From: Muribaculaceae bacterium | GTDB taxonomy: Bacteria > Bacteroidota > Bacteroidia > Bacteroidales > Muribaculaceae | DNA: 7,518 nucleotides | NCBI GenBank assembly: GCA_021443235.1 | Contig: JABUUJ010000004.1 | Span: 20,477-27,994, forward strand | Reading direction: 5' to 3' | Shown here: in pieces, positions 1 to 5,696 of the stretch | How positions within the stretch are numbered: the first letter of the stretch is position 1 | Layout: each line of letters opens with the position of its first letter | Program-made: the position numbers and the translations under genes | Notes under the pieces: generated by a model | What the model saw: the letters and a program-made list of their open reading frames with translations, nothing else | Database searches by the model: none | Told to the model about the DNA's origin: nothing

Positions 1-549
1 TTCGCCACCAAGGCAAGCCGAGCAGCAAATCACGCCCTCGTGATAACGCTCAAGGTCGGCGTGGTCGGTGCGTGGGTGTGAGTAGAAACCATCGGTCCAC
101 GAGCGCGACACAATCTTTATAAGGTTCTTATAGCCCTTTAGATTCTTGGCGAGCAGGATGAGGTGGCGGCCGATGTCGCGTTTGTCGATGTGGTCCTCCT
201 TGGCGCCGAAAGCCACATAGGCCTCGCAGCCAAAGATGGGCTTGAATAGCTTGCCCTCGGCTTCGGCGATTTGTGCGTTGATGCGAGCTATTTCGTCTTC
301 ATCGGGGGTATCCTTTTCCTGCTCAGCCTTAAGAGCCTTTTTCAGGCCTTTGATTTCGCCCAAGGCATCGCCATTTTTCTTGTTGCAGTAGTCGTGGAAC
401 TCCTTGATGCCAAACATATTGCCATGGTCGGTGAGAGCGACGCCGCGCATGCCGTCGGCAATAGCTTTGTCAACGATTTTTTTCACCGCTGCCTGTCCGT
501 CGAGGAGCGAGTATTGAGAGTGAACGTGAAGATGAACAAAAGGAATCAT
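1..549 (-). CDS. dnaE: DNA polymerase III subunit alpha, N-terminal part (PHP domain), cut by window edge
   Basis: This is the 5' end of the gene for the replicative polymerase catalytic subunit, which extends DNA at the fork with the sliding clamp. Only 183 codons lie inside the window; the full protein is normally above 1,100 residues, so the polymerase palm and fingers are not visible. The visible part is the PHP domain. It opens with FVHLHVHSQYSLLDG (residues 4-18, His6, His8, His10), then ALTDHGNMFG (38-47, Asp41, His42), KPIFGCEAYVA (103-113, Glu109) and RHLILLAKN (128-136), which is the standard order for DnaE. The start ATG at 549 puts the HLHVHS motif five residues from the N-terminus, as is usual. 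A charged, Lys/Glu-rich segment of about 40 residues (roughly 57-101) separates the second and third PHP motifs and is longer than in Escherichia coli DnaE. The gene is downstream of the transferase on the same strand, but a 162-base gap with a hairpin and a promoter-like site suggests its own transcription. Identity is secure; the metal-binding state is inferred. Confidence 0.96.
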   Translation of the reverse strand, partial: MIPFVHLHVHSQYSLLDGQAAVKKIVDKAIADGMRGVALTDHGNMFGIKEFHDYCNKKNGDALGEIKGLKKALKAEQEKDTPDEDEIARINAQIAEAEGKLFKPIFGCEAYVAFGAKEDHIDKRDIGRHLILLAKNLKGYKNLIKIVSRSWTDGFYSHPRTDHADLERYHEGVICCSACLGGE

Positions 550-558
550 GCTGTATCG

Positions 559-586
559 GTAACTTTAATTTAGATTGTAAAGTTAC
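559..586. repeat. Perfect 9-bp inverted repeat with 10-base spacer at the dnaE promoter
   Basis: GTAACTTTA at 559-567 is the exact reverse complement of TAAAGTTAC at 578-586, leaving a 10-base A/T-rich spacer. The distance between arm centres is 19 bases, about two helical turns, which would suit a dimeric DNA-binding protein on one face of the helix. The right arm overlaps the presumed -7 element of dnaE, and the left arm ends 9 bases upstream of the start codon. In RNA the same bases could form a weak A/U-rich hairpin just before the start. The repeat is seen directly; a regulatory role is inference, and A/T-rich arms of this length can occur by chance. Confidence 0.45.
578..585 (-). promoter_or_regulatory. 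dnaE: Promoter -7-like element upstream of dnaE
   Basis: On the minus strand this reads TAACTTTA, one base away from the Bacteroidota -7 consensus TAnnTTTG, and ends 28 bases before the dnaE ATG. No clear -33 TTTG is seen at the usual 19-21 base distance, although the upstream stretch is T-rich. It is the best promoter candidate between the transferase stop and the dnaE start. The element forms one arm of a perfect inverted repeat (559-586), so it might instead, or also, be part of an operator. Confidence 0.4.
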
Positions 587-659
587 ATATAAAAAGTGAA
601 AACAGCACACATTTGCCCCTAAAAAAGTTTTCAACATAGTGGCATTGTCGCGAGAGGGG

Positions 660-679
660 CTTTCGCCTGACGGCGAAAG
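660..679 (-). terminator. Hairpin between transferase gene and dnaE, possible terminator
   Basis: CTTTCGCC at 660-667 pairs perfectly with GGCGAAAG at 672-679 around a four-base loop, giving an 8-bp stem with five G-C pairs. It lies 32 bases beyond the transferase stop codon in the direction of transcription. The stem is not followed directly by a T-run: the next bases on the minus strand are C-rich, and a run of six T comes only about 34 bases later (621-626). It is therefore not a textbook intrinsic terminator; it may end the upstream operon inefficiently or protect the 3' end of the mRNA. Confidence 0.45.
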
Positions 680-711
680 AACGGGGGCGAGATATTGAAA
701 GGCTGGGAAAC

Positions 712-2418
712 TTAGGGGTAAACCATGTTGTGGAGCTTGAATTGCTCGATGTCGAGATCCTTGAGGCCGGCGTTGTCCATAGTGCGGAAGTCGTTGTGGT
801 CGTTGACATAGAGGCGCGCCACGGGCTTGAAGGCGTCGTTGCTCACTGCCAACTCGGGCTTGGCATAGGTAGTGTTGACGCCAGCGAGGTCGAGGATGGT
901 GTGGAACACCACCATGCTGGTCGACACGGGCATGTCTTTGTGGGCGTTGAGCGCAGCCCATTTGTCGGGATACTGGCTGCGATACTCGTCGGAAGTCCAC
1001 ACGATGAACGGCACGTTGAGCTGGTAGAACGTGGGTATGGGCGACGCGTGGAGGAAACGGTTGCGGCGGTCGTCGAAGATGTCCTCGCCGTGGTCGCTGA
1101 GGAAGATGAGCGTTGACGGCACGTTGAGCGAGTCGAGGCCGTTGATAATGCTTTTGACAAGTCGGTCGGTGTAACGGATGGTGTTGTCGTAGGCATTAAT
1201 CATGTTGTCGCGGTATTGTGGCTTGGCCGACGGGATGTCGTCGGGCATGAAATTGTCGGGGCGCTTGGGATAGCGGTCGGCATAGTTGAAATGCGAGCCA
1301 TAGCAATGCAGCACAAAGAAGAGTTTCTCACCCTTGAAGCCTGCCAAGCGCTTTTTAAACAGGTCGATGAGGACATCGTCGCTCTGGCTTCCCAGCAGCA
1401 CATTGTCCATCGCAAAGATGGCATCTTCGGCCTCACTGCCCAGGAAATCGATAAACGAGCCGTTGCGACGCTGGTTGCTGTAGAACGAGGTCTTGTAGCC
1501 GGCTTCCTTAAAGGCGGTGAAGATACCCTTTTGGGTGTAAAGGCTGTCGAAATGCTCGCTGCCGATGGGTGTGAGGAGCAGTGGCACGCTCTTGTGGGTG
1601 GTGTTGCTCATCGTGATTGCATCGCGGAAGACCACGAGCTGGTCGCCGATGGCGGCAAGCTCGGGCATGGTGTTGCGCTCATAGCCGTAGAGGTTGCAGT
1701 TGGAGGCGCGCACCGTTTCGCCCAGCACGAGAACATAGACCTCGGGTAGCGAGTCAGGTCGCTCGGTAGTGGCGTTATAAGTGAAATTCTTGGAGTTTTC
1801 CTTGTAGTTCACCACGTCGCTGTAGCGGCTGAAGCTGAGCAGGAAGTTGTAGGTACCATTGATGGGGAACACATCGTCCTCAATGATAAAGCGCTTGTCG
1901 ACAGCATAGTTGATGCCGATGAGGGCAAGGACCGGGACGAGGAGGATGAGAGCATTGCGGCGCTGACGCTTCAGGAACTCAGGGCTGAGCAAGGGTTTGC
2001 TCCTGAGCGCCATGATAGCGACGACGATGCCTCCACCATAGATTATAAAGACGGTGCTCACGGCAGTGATGAGGTTGCCCAGGAGCTCGTCGACCTCGGT
2101 GACATTGGTGGTGACCACGTTGAGGAACATATCGACCGCGATGGGCGATTCACCGAAGAGGTAGAGCAGCACGATTTGGAAGGCGTCGAGAAACATGAAG
2201 AAAAACAGCCACCAGAACATCTTGCCCGGGTTGCGGTTGAGCGTCATAGCAAACCAGAAGACCGCCAGCGGCAGCACGATTTGGATGATGCGGGTGAGCA
2301 AGCCGGTGGGCTCGGTGAAAAACATCACCAAGCCGGGCAGCACCAGCATGAACAAGAATGCCCAGAAGAGCACCTTGGCGTTGCCTATAATAGCGAGAAG
2401 TCGTTTAGAAAGCTTCAT
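712..2418 (-). CDS. Phosphoethanolamine transferase, EptA-like, inner-membrane sulfatase-fold enzyme
   Basis: A 568-residue protein of the EptA/OpgE/CptA type, which moves phosphoethanolamine from phosphatidylethanolamine onto an envelope acceptor, in EptA a lipid A phosphate. The N-terminal third has about five hydrophobic segments (near residues 10-35, 43-60, 68-90, 113-137, 157-172). A catalytic domain presumed periplasmic (about 225-530) follows. Family active-site motifs are present: GETVRASN (Glu234, metal ligand), SNTTHKSVP (Thr274 aligns with the EptA nucleophile threonine), HCYGSH (His376), LSDHGED (Asp442, His443, metal ligands) and FLHASP (His457). These match the residues established for Neisseria EptA. 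Only two cysteines (Cys241, Cys372) are seen in the catalytic domain, whereas proteobacterial EptA has several disulfides. The ATG lies inside the last codons of the upstream barrel gene (14-base overlap), pointing to translational coupling. The class is secure; the acceptor (lipid A, core sugar or another glycan) cannot be read from the sequence. Lipid A modification would lower surface charge and sensitivity to cationic peptides. Confidence 0.88.
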   Translation of the reverse strand: MKLSKRLLAIIGNAKVLFWAFLFMLVLPGLVMFFTEPTGLLTRIIQIVLPLAVFWFAMTLNRNPGKMFWWLFFFMFLDAFQIVLLYLFGESPIAVDMFLNVVTTNVTEVDELLGNLITAVSTVFIIYGGGIVVAIMALRSKPLLSPEFLKRQRRNALILLVPVLALIGINYAVDKRFIIEDDVFPINGTYNFLLSFSRYSDVVNYKENSKNFTYNATTERPDSLPEVYVLVLGETVRASNCNLYGYERNTMPELAAIGDQLVVFRDAITMSNTTHKSVPLLLTPIGSEHFDSLYTQKGIFTAFKEAGYKTSFYSNQRRNGSFIDFLGSEAEDAIFAMDNVLLGSQSDDVLIDLFKKRLAGFKGEKLFFVLHCYGSHFNYADRYPKRPDNFMPDDIPSAKPQYRDNMINAYDNTIRYTDRLVKSIINGLDSLNVPSTLIFLSDHGEDIFDDRRNRFLHASPIPTFYQLNVPFIVWTSDEYRSQYPDKWAALNAHKDMPVSTSMVVFHTILDLAGVNTTYAKPELAVSNDAFKPVARLYVNDHNDFRTMDNAGLKDLDIEQFKLHNMVYP

Positions 2419-3643
2419 TCATGTTAAATATTACGCCCATCTGACCTTTCTTGCCGAAGCCCAAGTCAAGGCGAATGTTCATCCTCTTGCGGAACTCAAA
2501 GCGATAGCCGATGCCATAGTTGGGCAGCAGGTTTTTCATAAAACTATTCTTGTCGTGGAACACGTTGCCCACACCGCCCCACACCACGATGCCATTGCGG
2601 CCGTAGATGCGCTGGCGTATCTCGACCTGTGCCGCCCACATGTGGCGGTCGCGATATCGTCCCAGGTAGTATCCTCGCATGATGCTGTTGCCGCCCATCA
2701 TGGCATAGTTGGGCCACGCCGGGTTGCCCAGCGTGAACTCGCCCTGCAGTTGTGCGGCGATGATGGCATATTTCCATGCAGTGTGATAGTAGCGCAACGA
2801 GGAGTTGATCTTGGTGAAAGCGAATTTGTTCCACAGGAACTTGGGGTTGAACATCGCGCTGAAGTAGGCATATACGCCTCGCGAAGCGTTGGTGATGAGG
2901 TCGCGGTTGTCGTACTGCAGCACTACGCCCAAGCCGTAGTTGCGTATGGTGCGGTCGTTTTGCAGCAGCGCTTCTTCGGGAAGGTCTTTATTGTTGGCCT
3001 TGAAGTAGTTGAACTCAAGTTCGGGACCGAAGTAGAAGTTGGGGACGAACGACATGATATACTCGGCGTGGATCTGCGCGTTATACTGCTTCAGGTTGAT
3101 GTATTCGTCGTCGAGCGAGCCAGCCTCATAGCCCACTCCCCAATAGTTGCGCGGCGAGTAGCCGAAGGAGGCGTTGTAGTTAAGTCGCTGAGTATCTCTC
3201 TTGAAGAACGCCGTTCCCTCAAGGCCCACGGTCCAGAACTTAGCCGTAGAGACGGTGGCATAGGCCGAGGTGAACGATGGTTGCAGTGTCAAGTCGGTGG
3301 TATCGGTGCGATAGTAGGCTGCGCCGGTGATAGCAATGCCAAACTTGGTGTCGGACGAGTAATATGGGCCTCCGATGAAGTTCCATGTGATGCCCTTTCC
3401 TGCCTTGTTTTCGACTTCTTTATTGGAGAGATAATCCTTGAGTTTTGCGAAGAAACCTTTGGGTTTCTCGGGCTGCGCCTCGTCAACACCAGCCACAGTA
3501 GCCACGGCTGCGGGGGCGATAGTGTCGATGCTTGCGGGGGCGATAGTGTCGATGCTTGCCACGACGGGAGTTTCGGACTGCGCAAATGCAGTCACGAAAT
3601 TAGCCACAAACGCCAATAAAAATATTGTAAAAAGCTTGTTCAT
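2405..3643 (-). CDS. BamA/TamA (Omp85) family outer-membrane beta-barrel protein without POTRA domains
   Basis: A 412-residue secreted protein. Residues 1-21 form a signal peptide (positive start, hydrophobic core, AFA before the predicted cut). A low-complexity linker of about 40 residues follows, with SIDTIAPA occurring twice in tandem (30-45), then a basic GFFAKLKDYL segment (63-72). From about residue 85 to the C-terminus the sequence alternates polar and aromatic residues like an outer-membrane barrel and ends in Phe, the usual barrel signal. Omp85-superfamily hallmarks are YDNRD (244-248) with ASRGVYAYF (253-261), and IMRGYYLGRYRDR (321-333), which carries the conserved RGY/F motif of the inward-folded loop. 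The region before the barrel is too short for any POTRA repeat, so this is not BamA itself, which normally has five. Similar POTRA-less proteins are common in Bacteroidota and mostly uncharacterised. A perfect -7 element lies 26 bases upstream of the ATG, with no Shine-Dalgarno. It leads an operon with the transferase gene. Family assignment is good; the cargo or function is unknown. Confidence 0.85.
   Translation of the reverse strand: MNKLFTIFLLAFVANFVTAFAQSETPVVASIDTIAPASIDTIAPAAVATVAGVDEAQPEKPKGFFAKLKDYLSNKEVENKAGKGITWNFIGGPYYSSDTKFGIAITGAAYYRTDTTDLTLQPSFTSAYATVSTAKFWTVGLEGTAFFKRDTQRLNYNASFGYSPRNYWGVGYEAGSLDDEYINLKQYNAQIHAEYIMSFVPNFYFGPELEFNYFKANNKDLPEEALLQNDRTIRNYGLGVVLQYDNRDLITNASRGVYAYFSAMFNPKFLWNKFAFTKINSSLRYYHTAWKYAIIAAQLQGEFTLGNPAWPNYAMMGGNSIMRGYYLGRYRDRHMWAAQVEIRQRIYGRNGIVVWGGVGNVFHDKNSFMKNLLPNYGIGYRFEFRKRMNIRLDLGFGKKGQMGVIFNMNEAF
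3509..3559. repeat. Exact 24-base tandem duplication within the barrel gene
   Basis: The 24-base block at 3510-3533 is repeated without change at 3534-3557; identity extends one base to the left and two to the right. The length is a multiple of three, so the frame is kept, and each unit encodes SIDTIAPA in the linker after the signal peptide. Exact identity, including third codon positions, points to a recent slippage or duplication event. The unit number may vary between strains. Confidence 0.9.
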
Positions 3644-3668
3644 CTAAATATCAACTGACTTAAGACTG

Positions 3669-3676
3669 CAAAGTTA
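3669..3676 (-). promoter_or_regulatory. Promoter -7 element for the barrel/transferase operon
   Basis: Read on the minus strand this is TAACTTTG, a full match to the Bacteroidota -7 consensus TAnnTTTG recognised by the primary sigma factor. It ends 25 bases before the barrel-gene ATG, so the leader would be only about 15-20 bases. A matching -33 TTTG is not evident 19-21 bases upstream, which is common for this promoter class. Confidence 0.6.
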
Positions 3677-3714
3677 AGCATTTTTGCCCACACATTAATT
3701 AATTGGAAGCATCA

Positions 3715-3888
3715 TTAACATTTATTCACCCGGTCCAGCCACTTGTAGTCAATCGAATATTTGCCAGCTGGTGCAAGAAATTTCAACTGGTTAGTGGCAG
3801 TAACCGACTTCAAGCCGTCATTAGTATTTTCTTGGAGTGTAAGAATCAATTTCAGGCGATAAGCCTGATTTACACATAACTCAAAAAA
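3715..3888 (-). pseudogene. Possible remnant of a protein-coding gene (3' end only)
   Basis: The minus strand is open for 57 codons, closed by TAA at 3715-3717 and bounded upstream by an in-frame TAG at 3889-3891. The translation looks protein-like: residues run ...VNQAYRLKLILTLQE, then GLKSVTATNQLKFLAP, then AGKYSIDYKWLDRVNKC at the end, with alternating hydrophobic and polar residues suggesting beta strands. There is no ATG in frame, and the sequence upstream is A/T-rich with stops, so no intact gene is present. I read it as the surviving C-terminal end of a decayed gene. I do not recognise the family. It could also be a chance open frame, since 57 codons is short; the residue composition is the only argument for coding. 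Confidence 0.35.
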
Positions 3889-4019
3889 CTATTAAAAATT
3901 TACCGAAGTATTGTAATTAACAGCGTTGCGAAAATTATTTTGGTGGAGGAAAATGCACTAAAGAAATAAAAAAATCGCTTGTTTTGCGGATAAAACGTGC
4001 GAGAGTCCAACTTTTTTAC

Positions 4020-4027
4020 TACCTTTG
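4020..4027 (+). promoter_or_regulatory. Promoter -7 element upstream of the AAA/PD-(D/E)XK gene
   Basis: TACCTTTG matches the Bacteroidota -7 consensus TAnnTTTG and ends 48 bases before the ATG, implying a leader of about 40 bases. A TTTG occurs at 3983-3986, but its 33-base spacing is too long for a normal -33 partner; the region between is T-rich. ACCTTT (4021-4026) also pairs with AAAGGT (4033-4038), so the element sits in a small inverted repeat. Confidence 0.6.
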
Positions 4028-4075
4028 CGTCTAAAGGTCGCCAAGACCATCAGTTGAACTCGTCAAATTTATCAC

Positions 4076-5647
4076 ATGGGCATATATATAGACAAAGGAA
4101 ATTCTGATTTTTCTCAGATATTGAACTCAACATACGTTGATAAGTCGGGTCTTATCTCGCTTGTAAATGAGACTCTATTTACAGAGCAACGCCGCAGTTG
4201 TGTAACACGTTCTCGTCGCTTTGGTAAATCAATGGCGGCAAATATGCTTTGTGCCTACTATGACCGCTCATGTGACTCACGTTCTCTTTTTGATAATCTT
4301 GAGATTTCTCAAGACCCTTCGTTTGAGAAATATCTGAACAAGTTTCCTGTAATCAAGCTGGACATTACGGATTTTAGCACCCAATTCAACGACGACCCAA
4401 GCATCATTGACAAGATACAGGAAGCGTTAAAGGCTGATGTGAGAGAAGCATATCCAAATATCATTCCCAATGATTTCAAAGGAGATTTTATGGAGATGCT
4501 CATCAAAATCAATCAAGCAACAGGCGACTCATTCATTATGGTTATTGATGAATGGGATGCCATGTGCCGTGAATCTAAAGACGATACGATTGAGGCCTAT
4601 TTGAATTGGCTACGTCGCATGTTTAAGGGGAGTAACACCCTTAGGGTTTTTGCTGGTGTCTATATGACAGGTATTCTGCCTATTATGAAATACAGCAAGC
4701 AATCGGCTCTAAACAATTTCTTGGAGTATTCAGTAACTTCACCTATGGGTGAAGAGCGTTTCTTTGGGTTTACGCGCGAGGAAGTCAAACAATTATGTAA
4801 AGAGAAAGGGCAGAATTTTGAAGAGTTGGAAAAATGGTATGATGGCTATAGTATCGGGCACGAGCACTCAATCTTTAATCCCAACTCAGTAATCCTCGCT
4901 TTGAGGGCTGGTCGTTGCGACAATTTTTGGCAGGCAACGGCCTCATACGAGCAGGTCGCTACTTACATTGGCATGAACTATGAGGGATTAAAAGATGATA
5001 TAATCTATATGCTTTCGGGTGGCAAGTGCGAGGTGAACACCACAAACTTTAGTAACGATATGCACAAAATTAATAGCAAGGAAGAAGTGTTCACAGTTCT
5101 AATTCATCTGGGTTACCTTGCCTACGACTTTGAAGAAGAAGAATGTTACATCCCTAACTATGAAGTGCGTCGCGAGATGGAAAATGCGGTGAAAAGCAGT
5201 GGTTGGGAGGTAGCTCAGGCCATAACTGGGTCGAAGAAACTGCTTATCGCCACGCTTGCTGGCAACTCCGATTACGTTGCCCAAGCCATTGATAAGGCGC
5301 ACGACGAGAACACGAGCATACTATCTTACAACAACGAGAACTCGCTTGCATGCGTACTCAACATTGCATACATATATGCTAAGAACGACTATATTGTGCA
5401 TCGTGAATTGGCTACAGGCAAGGGCTTTGCCGACTTGGTGCTTATCCCGCGCAAGAATGTTGAAAAGCCAGCCATCGTCCTTGAACTCAAATACAACAAG
5501 GATGTTGATGCTGCAATTGCTCAGATAAAGCGTAAGAAATATGTGAGCAAGATAGAACAATACACCGGCGACATTCTTTTGGTAGGAATCAATTACGACA
5601 AGAGAAACAAACATCATAACTGTATAATTGAAGTGGTTTCGAAATAA
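4076..5647 (+). CDS. AAA-ATPase-like domain protein with C-terminal PD-(D/E)XK nuclease-like domain
   Basis: A 523-residue cytoplasmic protein of the two-domain family that is widespread in Bacteroidota (AAA-ATPase_like plus PDDEXK_9). The N-terminal part starts with the usual YVDKSGLISLV (20-30), a P-loop-like TRSRRFGKSM (44-53, Lys51) and a Walker B-like FIMVIDEWDA (153-162, Asp158, Glu159). A middle helical region includes WYDGYSIG (254-261). The C-terminal domain has HRELATGKGFADLVL (442-456, Asp453), AIVLELKY (466-473, Glu470, Lys472) and AIAQIKRKKY (480-489), the usual D...E-x-K core with the following Q...Y motif. Both domains look intact and the length is normal. The P-loop has Ser at a position often occupied by Pro in this family. 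The biochemical role is not established; ATP use and nucleic acid cleavage are inferred from fold. Its 5' half is about 35-45% G+C in sampled rows against about 60-65% in the following gene, which suggests later arrival. It has its own -7 element and a 45-base gap to the next gene with no terminator. Confidence 0.9.
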   Translation: MGIYIDKGNSDFSQILNSTYVDKSGLISLVNETLFTEQRRSCVTRSRRFGKSMAANMLCAYYDRSCDSRSLFDNLEISQDPSFEKYLNKFPVIKLDITDFSTQFNDDPSIIDKIQEALKADVREAYPNIIPNDFKGDFMEMLIKINQATGDSFIMVIDEWDAMCRESKDDTIEAYLNWLRRMFKGSNTLRVFAGVYMTGILPIMKYSKQSALNNFLEYSVTSPMGEERFFGFTREEVKQLCKEKGQNFEELEKWYDGYSIGHEHSIFNPNSVILALRAGRCDNFWQATASYEQVATYIGMNYEGLKDDIIYMLSGGKCEVNTTNFSNDMHKINSKEEVFTVLIHLGYLAYDFEEEECYIPNYEVRREMENAVKSSGWEVAQAITGSKKLLIATLAGNSDYVAQAIDKAHDENTSILSYNNENSLACVLNIAYIYAKNDYIVHRELATGKGFADLVLIPRKNVEKPAIVLELKYNKDVDAAIAQIKRKKYVSKIEQYTGDILLVGINYDKRNKHHNCIIEVVSK

Positions 5648-5687
5648 AATTAAGCAACTATCTGCAATTTGCGGTGAAAAAAATTGG

Positions 5688-5696
5688 ATGAAATGA
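5688..5696 (+). promoter_or_regulatory. Two-codon upstream reading frame overlapping the glycosidase start
   Basis: The bases ATGAAATGA form a start, one lysine codon and a stop. The stop TGA (5694-5696) overlaps the glycosidase ATG (5693-5695). A ribosome starting at the first ATG would stop on top of the real start and could re-initiate there. The arrangement is directly visible, but a regulatory role is speculation and it may be coincidence. Confidence 0.2.

Larger units (their letters stand above)
3644..4075. other. Divergent intergenic region between barrel gene and AAA/PD-(D/E)XK gene
   Basis: These 432 bases hold no complete gene. From left to right they contain the short leader and -7 element of the leftward operon (3669-3676), an A/T palindrome around 3694-3703, a possible minus-strand gene remnant (3715-3888), a small 6-bp hairpin (TCAGGC at 3852-3857 with GCCTGA at 3863-3868), an A/T-rich stretch (about 3889-4019) in which I see nothing further, and the -7 element of the rightward gene (4020-4027). 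No tRNA, transposase fragment or clear terminator is visible. Confidence 0.7.

Noticed and set aside
1..549. dnaE as a truncated pseudogene
   Set aside because: The frame is open to the first base of the window and all expected motifs are in order, so the short length is due to the window edge. The same holds for the GH2 gene at the right edge.
470..1000. A 176-codon minus-strand frame spanning the transferase/dnaE gap
   Set aside because: It overlaps the transferase C-terminus and the dnaE start in other frames, is Arg/Gln/Pro-rich and has no recognisable fold or motif.
3509..3559. Short repeats that might be a CRISPR array
   Set aside because: The two copies are directly adjacent without spacers, are in frame, and code for a linker peptide.
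2195..3619. A 474-codon open frame on the plus strand
   Set aside because: It is antisense to the barrel gene and the start of the transferase gene. Its Val/Ala/Glu-rich composition and lack of motifs mark it as a shadow frame.
3852..3868. Hairpin in the intergenic region as a terminator
   Set aside because: The stem is only six base pairs, has no T-run on either strand right after it, and lies inside the possible gene remnant with no active gene ending nearby.
3889..5692. The AAA/PD-(D/E)XK gene as an insertion element
   Set aside because: No transposase or integrase, no terminal inverted repeats and no flanking target duplication were seen around it. Only base composition supports transfer.
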